A stretch of DNA of 64,000 nt from Sphaerisporangium fuscum. Its GTDB lineage: Bacteria > Actinomycetota > Actinomycetes > Streptosporangiales > Streptosporangiaceae. This document shows, one piece after another, positions 8,069 through 15,651 of this stretch (position 1 is its first letter; every line of letters starts with the position of its first letter). The translations under genes and the position numbers were made by a program. Below the pieces are notes generated by a model. It was not told where the DNA came from, made no database searches, and saw nothing but the letters and a program-made list of their open reading frames with translations. The stretch spans positions 124,001 to 188,000 of the forward strand of contig NZ_JAHDTF010000008.1 of NCBI RefSeq assembly GCF_018531465.1, in the 5' to 3' direction.

Positions 8069-9763
8069 ATGAGCGAGCGGATCGCGACCAGCCCGAGCCC
8101 GTCGTTCCCGTCACCGGGGGCGCGGACGAGCACCGTCGAGCTCGATTTCGTCCCGGTCGCGGTACCCCGGCCGGCCATGGACGACCCGAGCCCCGAGCCG
8201 CTCCCGCCGCCCCGCCCGTCGATGGGCGAGCTCCGCGAGCGGCACGGTGAACTGCGCGACGGGATCGCCGCCGGACGCCCGGACGGCGTGCGGCGCCAGC
8301 ACGCGCTCGGCAAGCGCACCGCGCGCGAGCGCATCGACGCGCTGCTCGACGAGGGGTCGTTCATCGAGCTCGACATGTACCGCCGCCACCAGGCGCACGG
8401 CATGCGCATGGAGGACAACCGGCCGCACACCGACGGCGTGATCACCGGCTCGGGCACCATCCACGGCCGCCGCGTCTTCGTCTACGCCCAGGACTTCACC
8501 ATCTTCGGCGGCTCCCTCGGCGCCGCGCACGCCGCGAAGATCCACAAGGTCATGGACCTGGCGATCTCCACCGGCTCCCCGCTCATCGGCCTGATCGACA
8601 GCGGCGGCGCCCGCATCCAGGAGGGCGTGGTCGCCCTCAGCGGGTACGGCGGCATCTTCCAGCGCAGCGTGCAGGCGTCCGGGGTGATCCCGCAGATCAG
8701 CGTCGTGCTCGGGCCGTGCGCCGGCGGAGCGGCCTACACCGTGGCGCTGGCCGACTTCGCGTTCATGGTGCGCGACACCGCGCAGCTGTACCTCACCGGG
8801 CCGGACGTGGTCGAGGCCGTCACCGGCCAGCGGATCACGCACGCCGAGCTCGGCGGCGCGGACGTCCACGGCCAGCGGTCGGGTGTGGCCACCTTCGTGC
8901 ACGACGACGAGGACGGCTGCCTGGCGGACGTGCGCTACCTGGTGTCGATGCTGCCGAGCAACAACCTGGAGTACCCGCCCCGCGAGGCGCCCTGCGGCGC
9001 GACCGGCGACGTGCGGCCGCGCCTGGCGGAGATCGTCCCGGTCGAGCCGAACAAGCCGTACGACATGCGGCTGGTCGTCGCCGAGATCGTCGACGACGGC
9101 GAGTACATCGAGATGCACGAGGACTGGGCGCAGAACGTCATCTGCCTGCTCGCCCGCATCGACGGCGAGGTGGTCGGCGTGGTCGGCAACCAGCCGATGG
9201 TGCTGGCCGGCGTGCTGGACGTCGCGGCCTCGCAGAAGGCCGCGAGGTTCGTCCGCTTCTGCGATGCCTTCAGCATCCCCATCGTGACCCTGATCGACGT
9301 GCCCGGATTCCTGCCGGGGGCCGACCAGGAGTACGCCGGGATCATCCGGCACGGCGCCAAGCTACTGTACGCCTACTGCGAGGCCACCGTGCCGCGCGTG
9401 CACGTCATCGTGCGCAAGGCCTACGGCGGGGCGTACATCGTGATGGACTCGCGCACCACCGGCACCGACCTCTCGCTCGCCTGGCCGACCAACGAGGTCG
9501 CCGTCATGGGCGCCGAGGGCGCGGTGAACGTCATCTTCCGCAAGGAGCTGGCCGCCGCCTCCGACCCGGCGCGGCTGCGCTCGGAGCTGGTCGCCGAGTA
9601 CACCGAGCAGCTCATGCACCCGCACTACGCCGCGGAGCGGGGGCTGGTCGACGACGTGATCGATCCGGTGCAGACCCGCGCGGCCGTCGCACGGGGCCTC
9701 GCCATGCTCCGCAACAAGCGCAAGCCGACGCCGCAGCGCAAGCACGGAAACGTTCCCCTCTAG
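8069..9763 (+). CDS. acyl-CoA carboxylase beta (carboxyltransferase) subunit
   Basis: A 564-residue AccD/PccB-type carboxyltransferase with both crotonase-fold halves. Landmarks are the GKRTARERIDALLD start of the domain, SGGARIQEG (oxyanion-hole glycines) and the C-terminal RKAYGGAYIVM. These subunits move a carboxyl group from biotin to acetyl-, propionyl- or longer acyl-CoA, giving malonyl-type extenders. A Pro-rich extension of about 50 residues precedes the domain. Start 8069 is preferred because AGGGGAG lies eight bases upstream; 8051 is also possible. No biotin-carrying alpha or epsilon subunit is encoded here, so it must borrow one from elsewhere. Confidence 0.92.
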   Translation: MSERIATSPSPSFPSPGARTSTVELDFVPVAVPRPAMDDPSPEPLPPPRPSMGELRERHGELRDGIAAGRPDGVRRQHALGKRTARERIDALLDEGSFIELDMYRRHQAHGMRMEDNRPHTDGVITGSGTIHGRRVFVYAQDFTIFGGSLGAAHAAKIHKVMDLAISTGSPLIGLIDSGGARIQEGVVALSGYGGIFQRSVQASGVIPQISVVLGPCAGGAAYTVALADFAFMVRDTAQLYLTGPDVVEAVTGQRITHAELGGADVHGQRSGVATFVHDDEDGCLADVRYLVSMLPSNNLEYPPREAPCGATGDVRPRLAEIVPVEPNKPYDMRLVVAEIVDDGEYIEMHEDWAQNVICLLARIDGEVVGVVGNQPMVLAGVLDVAASQKAARFVRFCDAFSIPIVTLIDVPGFLPGADQEYAGIIRHGAKLLYAYCEATVPRVHVIVRKAYGGAYIVMDSRTTGTDLSLAWPTNEVAVMGAEGAVNVIFRKELAAASDPARLRSELVAEYTEQLMHPHYAAERGLVDDVIDPVQTRAAVARGLAMLRNKRKPTPQRKHGNVPL

Positions 9764-9966
9764 CATTTCGGGTCGTATTCACCGCCGTATTGTCCGGGCG
9801 GTTTCCCGGGGCGCGCGGAAAAGGCATCACGGAAGAAGAACGTCCCGGCGCCCGCCGTCCAGAATGGCATTTGCCCTCCGGCGCGGAAAAGGCGCGGGAG
9901 GAAACGCGCCGCGACGACCGGCGTGGCGGCGCATCAGGTCATCATTCTGGGAATCGAGGTTCGCGC

Positions 9967-10530
9967 ATGGCCACCACCGACGCGTTCACGGCGACTCCGG
10001 CCGGGCTTTCTCCTCTCAACAGCACCCACCACCGGACGGCGCTGAACGTCTTCATGCTCATCGTCGTCGCCCACTGGGCCGAGCACATCGCCCAGGCGAT
10101 CCAGATCTACGTGCTCGGCTGGCCGGTGCCCAAGGCGCTCGGCATCCTCGGCATGGCGTTCCCCTGGCTGGTGAAGTCGGAGTGGCTGCACTACGGCTAC
10201 GCGATCGTGATGCTGGTCGCGCTCATCATGCTGCGCAAGGGCTTCACCGGCTCCTCGCGGACCTGGTGGAACATCGCGCTCGGCATCCAGACGTGGCACC
10301 ACTTCGAGCACCTGCTCCTGCTCATCCAGGCCACCACCGGCCACAATTTCTTCGGCCGCCCGGTGCCGACCAGCATAATCCAGCTGCTCGTGCCGCGCGT
10401 CGAGCTGCACCTGTTCTACAACACGATCGTCACCATCCCCATGATCGTGGCCGTGGTCCGTCACATGCGCCCGCGCCCGGCCGACCGCGCCCTGATGGTC
10501 TGCTCCTGCGCCTCGGCGCACGCCGAGTGA
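9967..10530 (+). CDS. His-rich multi-pass membrane protein, unknown function
   Basis: A 187-residue protein with about four hydrophobic segments. Histidines cluster at membrane edges: HWAEH (36-40), H75, HHFEH (111-115), H126 and H148. Two H-x-x-x-H motifs plus further His resemble the metal-binding patterns of membrane diiron desaturases and hydroxylases, but the spacing does not match a family I can name. The C-terminus has CSC. It lies between the carboxylase and another membrane protein on the same strand, which overlaps its stop. A metal-dependent membrane enzyme acting on lipids is a reasonable but untested idea. Confidence 0.6.
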   Translation: MATTDAFTATPAGLSPLNSTHHRTALNVFMLIVVAHWAEHIAQAIQIYVLGWPVPKALGILGMAFPWLVKSEWLHYGYAIVMLVALIMLRKGFTGSSRTWWNIALGIQTWHHFEHLLLLIQATTGHNFFGRPVPTSIIQLLVPRVELHLFYNTIVTIPMIVAVVRHMRPRPADRALMVCSCASAHAE

Positions 10531-11027
10531 GCGATCCGATGACGGACCGGTCCGACAGCCGGAGGCGCTCGCCGTTCTTCATCGCGGTCCTGACCCTCAT
10601 CGGCGCCTTCCTGTTGTACCTCGCCATCCCGAACATCGGCCCGACCGTTCGCGCGGCTCGGGCAGACGGCGTTCCCGGCGTCTTCACCGCCCGCACGCTC
10701 AGCTGCGTCGAGCATCCCGGGCACGAGAGCTGCTCGTGGTCGGGAGAGTTCCAGCCGGACGGCGGCGGCCGGCGGCGTTCGCCGGTCACCCTGTACGGCA
10801 GCGACCGCGACTCGCTGCGGCCCGGCATGCGGGCCAAGGCCGTCGACGTCGGGCGGCCCAGCCAGGTCTACGGGCCGGGCGGCTCCAACGAGTGGGTGTT
10901 CACCTTCCTGGTGCTCCTGGCGGGCGCGGCGCTCGTTCTGTTCCCGTGGGTGCGCCGCACCCGGAGGCCGTCGTCCCCCGCGCGCACTCCGGGAGGGACG
11001 CCATCGCCGGCGGCGAGCCGGCGATAA
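10527..11027 (+). CDS. small membrane protein with two TM segments
   Basis: A 166-residue protein if started at GTG 10527, which overlaps the previous stop (GTGA); ATG 10539 is an alternative. One transmembrane helix lies near the N-terminus (FFIAVLTLIGAFLLYLAIP), then an extracytoplasmic-type domain of about 85 residues with two Cys (CVEHPGHESC), then a second helix and an Arg/Pro-rich cytoplasmic tail. The layout recalls DUF3592-type proteins. Its stop TAA overlaps the ATG of the SGNH hydrolase (TAATG), pointing to translational coupling. Function unknown. Confidence 0.6.
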   Translation: MSDPMTDRSDSRRRSPFFIAVLTLIGAFLLYLAIPNIGPTVRAARADGVPGVFTARTLSCVEHPGHESCSWSGEFQPDGGGRRRSPVTLYGSDRDSLRPGMRAKAVDVGRPSQVYGPGGSNEWVFTFLVLLAGAALVLFPWVRRTRRPSSPARTPGGTPSPAASRR

Positions 11028-11845
11028 TGATCGTCGGTGACTCGATCACCCAGGGCCGGGACGGCGACCACACCTGGCGTTACCGGCTCTGGCGGCACTT
11101 CCGCTCCCACGGGGTCACCGCGTCGTTCGTCGGGCCGTGGCGGGGCACCTGGGTGCCGCCGGAGAACGGGCCCTCCGGCCCCGAACCTCACGCCCTGGCC
11201 GCCCGGTGCGGGATCCGCTCGCCGGCGCCCGTCCACACCGGGCGGTACCGGGACGGCGCCGGCTTCGAGGGCGACCGGCACTACGCGAGCTGGGGCAGGC
11301 TGCTCCACGAGGCCAAGGACAACATCGGCGACGCCGTCGCGGCCCACGGGGCCGACCACCTGATGGTGGCGCTGGGCTTCAACGACCTGGCCTGGGGCGT
11401 CCGCGGCCCCGGCCAGGCGCTGCGGGATCTCGCGACCTTCGTCCGGCGGGCCCGGGAGGCCAATCCGGACGTCCAGTTGCTGGTCGCCAACATCGTGCAG
11501 CGTACGCCGCTGCGGGAGCATCCGAATCTGGGGCGTGACACCGCGCTGTACAACCGGCTGCTGCCGGCCAGGCTGGCGGAGCTGTCGACGGCCCGGTCGA
11601 GGGCGGTCCCGGTCGACATCGCCGCTGTCTACGATCCCTATGACGACGCCTACGACGGCGTCCATCCGAACGACAGCGGGGAGCTCAAGATAGCCAGGGC
11701 CTTCGCGGGGGCCTACATGTCGGCCTTCGGGGTACGGCCGCGCCTCCCTGCGCGCCCTGGGGTGACGCCGGGTCAGTTGGACTGGGCGGCGATGGCGGTC
11801 AGGAGCGAGGCGAGCCGGTCGGGGGCGGAGATCATCGGCCAGTGA
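11027..11845 (+). CDS. SGNH/GDSL-type hydrolase
   Basis: A 272-residue enzyme with SGNH blocks in order: block I GDSITQG at residues 4-10 (catalytic Ser6), block III GFND (Gly, Asn), and block V DGVHPND (Asp and His of the triad). These are esterases or lipases acting on acyl or acetyl esters. Block I is unusually close to the start, and no signal peptide is visible, so it should act in the cytoplasm. Start 11027 overlaps the previous TAA. The 3' end runs 73 bases into the oppositely oriented hydrolase gene, so the tail may be non-essential. Confidence 0.82.
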   Translation: MIVGDSITQGRDGDHTWRYRLWRHFRSHGVTASFVGPWRGTWVPPENGPSGPEPHALAARCGIRSPAPVHTGRYRDGAGFEGDRHYASWGRLLHEAKDNIGDAVAAHGADHLMVALGFNDLAWGVRGPGQALRDLATFVRRAREANPDVQLLVANIVQRTPLREHPNLGRDTALYNRLLPARLAELSTARSRAVPVDIAAVYDPYDDAYDGVHPNDSGELKIARAFAGAYMSAFGVRPRLPARPGVTPGQLDWAAMAVRSEASRSGAEIIGQ

Positions 11846-12498
11846 CCGGTGTCGAGGGTGTGGAAGGTCCAGTTCGGCTCGGCGCGCATGGCGGCGACGT
11901 CGGCGGAGACGCTGCCGCCGAAGTGCTCCTTCTCGCAGACGATGTAGCTCGCCCGCTGGTGCGCCAGCGGGCGGCGCAGGACCGCGGGCTCCGACAGGGT
12001 GTGCCCGGGATGCCCGACGAAGCGGTCGACCAGCCACTGGGCCTGCTCGGTCGAGAGGTCCTGCCCCTCGGCCACGATCGTCACGTCGGGGATCGGCCAG
12101 CGGCCGCGGTTCTCGGCGATCAGCTGCAGTTCGCCGGCGCGCTGGCGCTCGGGGAACGCGTGGAGCATCGACTTGCCGTCGTGGGGGAGGAAGCCCTCGA
12201 CGAACACCGTGCGCGCCACGCGGTCGGGCGCGCGGTCGGCCACCTGCCCGGCGACGATGCCCGAGTAGCTGTGCCCGACGACGATGGCGTCGCGGAGGTC
12301 CTCCTTGGCGAGGACCATCAGCACGTCCTCGACATGGGTGGCCAGGCCGACGGCCGAGACGTCGGCGTCGGGGCTGGCGAGGCCCGACAGGGTGACCGCG
12401 CGGACGCTGTGGCCGAGCGCGCGCAGCCGGCGGGTCACCGGCGCCCACGCCCAGGCGCCCATCCACGGTCCGGGGATCAGGACGAAATCGTTCTTCAT
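11773..12498 (-). CDS. alpha/beta hydrolase, EstC/salicylate-esterase type
   Basis: A 241-residue alpha/beta-hydrolase. FVLIPGPWMGAWAWAPV (5-21) supplies the oxyanion loop, GHSYSG (75-80) the nucleophile elbow with Ser77, and TGHWPM near residue 219 the catalytic His. This fits the small plant-MES/EstC-like esterase group. ATG 12498 follows GGAGAGGGAG. Its upstream region contains a 9-bp inverted repeat and a TTGATTGA element identical to half of the TetR operator at 15549, hinting at shared control. The substrate is unknown. Confidence 0.85.
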   Translation of the reverse strand: MKNDFVLIPGPWMGAWAWAPVTRRLRALGHSVRAVTLSGLASPDADVSAVGLATHVEDVLMVLAKEDLRDAIVVGHSYSGIVAGQVADRAPDRVARTVFVEGFLPHDGKSMLHAFPERQRAGELQLIAENRGRWPIPDVTIVAEGQDLSTEQAQWLVDRFVGHPGHTLSEPAVLRRPLAHQRASYIVCEKEHFGGSVSADVAAMRAEPNWTFHTLDTGHWPMISAPDRLASLLTAIAAQSN

Positions 12499-12542
12499 GG
12501 CAGGTCAGCTCCCTCTCCTTATGCAGCCGGACTGCCACTGAA

Positions 12543-12624
12543 CAACTACGGGAAACGGGATTTGGCGCTGCTTTTCACTTACGGCCCCTCGGGGTCGTCG
12601 GCGACGAATTCCGTAGTTGATTGA
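12543..12624. promoter_or_regulatory. spaced inverted repeat and TetR-like half-site
   Basis: CAACTACGG (12543-12551) is mirrored by CCGTAGTTG (12611-12619), 59 bases apart. The right arm runs into TTGATTGA (12617-12624), half of the 16-bp palindrome in front of the TetR gene at 15535. The region lies just upstream of the alpha/beta hydrolase and is AT-richer than its flanks, consistent with a promoter-operator. Confidence 0.4.
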
Positions 12625-12655
12625 ACAGTGCGTTGCCGGACGGCGTCAATGGTGG

Positions 12656-13414
12656 TCAGGCCGCCATGGGGACGGCGGACGGGAACGAGAAGCGGCCGAG
12701 GCCGGAGGCGTCCCATTCGGACACCTTGACGGCGGGCGCGTCGGTGAGGATCGCCACGACGCCGGCGTACCCGGGGCCGGGACGCAGGTCGCTGATCCGC
12801 ACCTCCTCGGGCGAGAGGTCGAGCGGCCAGGCCAGCAGGGCGGGGTCCAGCCAGGGCGCGGCGACCTCGACCTTGTTCGGGGGGATCCGCAGGCCGTGCC
12901 CCGTGGCCTTGAGCACCCCCTCCTTGCACACCCACATACGGGCGAACGCGGCATGCCGGTCACGCTCCGGCAGCGTCTCCAGCAGCGCCGTCTCGCGCGG
13001 GGTGAGCGCGCAGCGCACCAGCTCACTGAGGGGAGCCGTCGGCACCTCCTCCACGTCGACACCCACCGGCCCGGCGGTGGTCAGGGCCACCGCGACCCGG
13101 CTGCCCGAGTGCGAGATCGAGGCGTGCAGGCCGTCGGAGGTCAGGATGTACGGCCGGCCGTGCGGCTTGTCGCAGTCGGGGCAGCGCCGCTCCACCGGGA
13201 TGTCCCCGGCCGGGACGTCCAGCAGCTCGGCGGCCGCGGTGCGCAGCAGCCAGGAGGCCGTCAGGTTGCGCAGCCGGTCCGGCTCGCGGCGGTAGCTCGC
13301 GGCCCGCTTCAGCTCGCTCGGGCTCAGCACCCCGATGAGGCTCTCGATCGGGTGCTCCCTCGGGTCGGCCCACCACACGTGGCATTCGGCGGTCTTCAGG
13401 GCGAGAGCGGTCAT
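12656..13414 (-). CDS. 4'-phosphopantetheinyl transferase, Sfp type
   Basis: A 252-residue Sfp-type PPTase that moves the phosphopantetheine arm of CoA to a serine of an acyl or peptidyl carrier protein. The family motifs are in order: ISHSGSRVAVAL (100-111), GVDVEE (118-123; Mg-binding Asp120 and Glu122) and WVCKEGVLKATGHGL (161-175; Glu165 and Lys residues). A CPDC...HGRP segment (78-88) is typical. ATG 13414 has AAAGGAAG upstream. It is the third gene of a tight operon after the GTTWD-repeat peptide and an 88-residue unknown (24-base gap). No carrier-protein gene lies in the window, so its partner is elsewhere or atypical. Confidence 0.92.
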   Translation of the reverse strand: MTALALKTAECHVWWADPREHPIESLIGVLSPSELKRAASYRREPDRLRNLTASWLLRTAAAELLDVPAGDIPVERRCPDCDKPHGRPYILTSDGLHASISHSGSRVAVALTTAGPVGVDVEEVPTAPLSELVRCALTPRETALLETLPERDRHAAFARMWVCKEGVLKATGHGLRIPPNKVEVAAPWLDPALLAWPLDLSPEEVRISDLRPGPGYAGVVAILTDAPAVKVSEWDASGLGRFSFPSAVPMAA

Positions 13415-13438
13415 GATTGTCTTCCTTTTCCGGTTCTT

Positions 13439-13705
13439 TCAGCGGTGGCCGTTGACGAGGGTGTGGCAGTTGACGAGTTCCCAGTCGCTCACTTCGGGGT
13501 TGGTGAGGACGGCGTTCACCTCGGCGCGGATCTGGTCCTTGGTGATGTTCTCGTCGGTCTGAATTCGGATGGCGATGTCGCCGGTGACGTTCTTGAGGTC
13601 TTTTCGCCACTGCGTCGGCAGGAGAGCGAGTATTCTGATCCCGTCGACCGGGGAATTCGGTGACGGTTCGCCGGCCGTGCGCCGGATCGTGAGTTCTACC
13701 AGCAT
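13439..13705 (-). CDS. 88-aa protein of unknown function, GTTWD operon
   Basis: An 88-residue protein of probable alpha/beta fold: an N-terminal strand (VELTIRR), a central strand (DIAIRIQT), a helix (ITKDQIRAEVNAVLTNP) and a closing strand (DWELVNCHTLVNG). Codon use is less biased than in its neighbours. ATG 13705 has AAGGAAA close upstream. ATG 13735, which overlaps the stop of the upstream peptide, would add ten residues and a TTA codon. It lies 20 bases after the repeat peptide and 24 before the PPTase. No Asp-Ser-Leu carrier-protein motif is present. I do not recognise it; it could bind or modify the peptide. Confidence 0.6.
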   Translation of the reverse strand: MLVELTIRRTAGEPSPNSPVDGIRILALLPTQWRKDLKNVTGDIAIRIQTDENITKDQIRAEVNAVLTNPEVSDWELVNCHTLVNGHR

Positions 13706-13725
13706 TTTCCTTTTGGCCTTTTCCT

Positions 13726-13851
13726 CTAATCCCATGTCGTTCCGGGCATGGCGTCGTCCCAGGTGGTGCCGATGGCGGGGGTCGCGGCGTCCCAGGTGGT
13801 CCCGGTGAGGAAAGCTCCGGAGCGGGCGGCGGCGGTGGTCGTGTTCATCAT
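13726..13851 (-). CDS. 41-aa repeat peptide with three GTTWD motifs
   Basis: The product has a Thr/Ala-rich start (MMNTTTAAARSGAFLT) followed by units GTTWDAATPAI, GTTWDDAMP and a terminal GTTWD. AAGGAA lies at a suitable distance before the tandem ATGs at 13851/13848. The repeats differ at DNA level (ACC ACC TGG, ACG ACA TGG), so the peptide sequence rather than the DNA is conserved. The architecture, a short leader plus iterated core ending at the stop, is that of many RiPP precursors, but no known modifying enzyme is adjacent; a PPTase and an 88-residue unknown follow in the operon. A palindrome lies 32 bases upstream. Confidence 0.6.
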   Translation of the reverse strand: MMNTTTAAARSGAFLTGTTWDAATPAIGTTWDDAMPGTTWD

Positions 13852-13882
13852 TTCTCTGTTCCTTTTCCTTCGGCTTTCGTAT

Positions 13883-13900
13883 TTGTTCTCGCAAGAACAA
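13883..13900. promoter_or_regulatory. palindromic operator upstream of the GTTWD operon
   Basis: TTGTTCT-CGCA-AGAACAA is a perfect 7-bp inverted repeat with a 4-base spacer, in an AT-rich patch 32 bases before the peptide start. A second small repeat, CTCCG-GTAT-CGGAG, lies at 13903-13916. Position and symmetry indicate an operator; the regulator is unknown. Confidence 0.5.
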
Positions 13901-14019
13901 CTCTCCGGTATCGGAGGGCCGCGGGACAGAGAATCCGGCGTCAGCAAGCTGCACCCGGGTAGCAGCTTCCTGCCACGGGCGGCGCCGGGCACCGGCGAGC
14001 CGGTCCGGAAACGGAAAAA

Positions 14020-14040
14020 CCCCAGGTCGGAGACCTGGGG
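14020..14040 (-). terminator. rho-independent terminator of the NmrA-like gene
   Basis: Read on the minus strand, a perfect 9-bp stem (CCCCAGGTC / GACCTGGGG) with a 3-base loop is followed directly by TTTTT. It lies 27 bases after the stop of the NmrA-like gene, a textbook intrinsic terminator. Confidence 0.85.
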
Positions 14041-14067
14041 TGCGGGGGTCGTGCTACGGGCGCGGGG

Positions 14068-14907
14068 TCAGCGGAAGTCGTCGGCGTGGTCTGCCGCCCA
14101 CTGGGCGAAGGTGTGGGCGGGACGGCCGGTGATCTCCTCGACGACGGTGGAGGTGGGGGCGGGCCTGCCGTCGCCGGCCGCCCACGCGCGCAGGATGGTC
14201 TCCACCCCGATCGGCGGCATCGTCCTGCCCAGCTCGACGCGGGCCTCCTCCGGTGAGATCACCTCGAAGGTGATCTCGCGGCCGACGGCGTCGCCGATGT
14301 GCCGTACCTGTTCCCGCAGGGTGAGCGACTGCGGCCCGTACACGGTGTACGCCCGCCCGGCGTGCCCGGGCCGGGTCAGCGCGGCCACGGCGACCGCCGC
14401 CATGTCCTTCTCGTGGATCGGGGAGGTCTGCGCCTCGGGGTAGGGCACGCGGACGACGTTCTCGGAGCGGATCGAGGCGGTCCACCACCATCGGGTGTTG
14501 GTGGCGAACATGCCCGGGCGGACGAAGGTCCAGCCGATGCCGGAATCCTCGATGGGCCTCTCGACGGCCAGGTGCTCGCGGGCGATCGGATTGCGCTCGG
14601 CGTCCGGGTGGACGACCGACGCCGACGACAGCAGCACCACGTGCCGTACCCCGGCGGACCTGGCCGCGTCGACGAAGCCGCCGGCGCCCGCCGCCTTGGC
14701 GTAGAGGAAGACCTTCTCGGCCCCCTCCAGCGCGGCCGGCAGCGTCGCGGGGTGCTCCAGGTCGGCCGCCACGACCTCGATGTTTGGGGGGAACCCGGCC
14801 GTGGACGGGTCCCTGCTCGTCACCCGGACCCGTTCGCCCGCCGCGCGCAGACCGGCGGCGACATGACGGCCCACGTTGCCCCGGGCGCCGAAGACGACGG
14901 TTGTCAT
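14068..14907 (-). CDS. NmrA-like NAD(P)-binding protein
   Basis: A 279-residue atypical SDR. FGARGNVGRHVA (6-17) is the Rossmann loop, TSRDP follows the second strand, and no YxxxK catalytic pair is evident. The C-terminal half (VYGPQSLTLREQVRHIGDAVG) matches NmrA/QOR2-type quinone oxidoreductases or redox sensors. ATG 14907 is preceded by GGAGA. It lies 13 bases downstream of the TetR gene, is co-oriented, and ends at a strong terminator, so the two form one autoregulated unit. A redox or detoxification role is likely; the substrate is unknown. Confidence 0.8.
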   Translation of the reverse strand: MTTVVFGARGNVGRHVAAGLRAAGERVRVTSRDPSTAGFPPNIEVVAADLEHPATLPAALEGAEKVFLYAKAAGAGGFVDAARSAGVRHVVLLSSASVVHPDAERNPIAREHLAVERPIEDSGIGWTFVRPGMFATNTRWWWTASIRSENVVRVPYPEAQTSPIHEKDMAAVAVAALTRPGHAGRAYTVYGPQSLTLREQVRHIGDAVGREITFEVISPEEARVELGRTMPPIGVETILRAWAAGDGRPAPTSTVVEEITGRPAHTFAQWAADHADDFR

Positions 14908-14920
14908 GATGAGTGTCTCC

Positions 14921-15535
14921 CTAATCCCCGGCCGCGCCGAGGAGCTTGATCAGCTGGTCGCGGAGGCGCCGCCGGATCGCGGGCGAGAGCGGGTCGTCGC
15001 CGAAGATGTCCCGGACGAACTGCGGCATCGTGATCGGCGAGAAGATCACGGCATGGGCGACCAGCAGGGCGAACTCCGGATCGACGTCCTGTGAGATCTC
15101 CCCGGCGCGCTGCCGCCGCCGCATGGCCTCGACCGCGGCGGACATCTTGGCCCGCTGGAGCTCCGACAGCCGTTCCCCCTCCTCGGCGTCGGCGAAGGGG
15201 CAGTCGCCGAGCGCCTGCCACACCACCAGCCGGGCCCAGTCGGGACGGTCGAGCGTCGCCTCCAGGTAGCCGCCGACGGACTCCTCGAAGGTGGCGTCCG
15301 GGGCGGCGATCGAGGCCTCGGTCTCCTGCCAGCGGCGGCGCAGCTCGGACAGCAGGCCCTGCTTGCCGCCGAAGTAGTAGGAGATCAGCTGCTGGTTCAC
15401 CCCCGCCCGCGCGGCGATGCCCGCCGTCCGTGCGCCGGAGTACCCCTTGGCCGCGAACTCGGCGACCGCCGCCTCCAGGATGCGCTCGCGGGTCCGCTCC
15501 GCCGACCTGCCGCGTTCTCCGCTTTCCTCCGCCAT
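14921..15535 (-). CDS. TetR-family regulator
   Basis: A 204-residue TetR protein. The HTH spans about residues 15-60 (ILEAAVAEFAAKGYSG, then GVNQQLISYYFGGKQGLL); the C-terminal ligand domain is diverse. Start ATG 15535. Thirteen bases upstream lies TCAATCAATTGATTGA, a perfect 16-bp palindrome well placed for autorepression. It is transcribed with the NmrA-like gene. A half-operator TTGATTGA in front of the alpha/beta hydrolase at 12498 suggests a second target. Confidence 0.88.
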   Translation of the reverse strand: MAEESGERGRSAERTRERILEAAVAEFAAKGYSGARTAGIAARAGVNQQLISYYFGGKQGLLSELRRRWQETEASIAAPDATFEESVGGYLEATLDRPDWARLVVWQALGDCPFADAEEGERLSELQRAKMSAAVEAMRRRQRAGEISQDVDPEFALLVAHAVIFSPITMPQFVRDIFGDDPLSPAIRRRLRDQLIKLLGAAGD

Positions 15536-15548
15536 GCGGGGATCGTAA

Positions 15549-15564
15549 TCAATCAATTGATTGA
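15549..15564. promoter_or_regulatory. TetR operator palindrome
   Basis: TCAATCAATTGATTGA is a perfect 16-bp palindrome between the TetR gene start (15535) and the divergent pseudokinase-like gene. AT-rich DNA in a GC-rich region and perfect symmetry make it the probable TetR operator. Confidence 0.65.
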
Positions 15565-15651
15565 ATGACAACTGTTCCGGGCGGGGCGAAAGTCTCCGAA
15601 GCGGTACGGGGAAGCGCGCCGCGACGGGCGATCGTGCACAAGACTGGAGGC

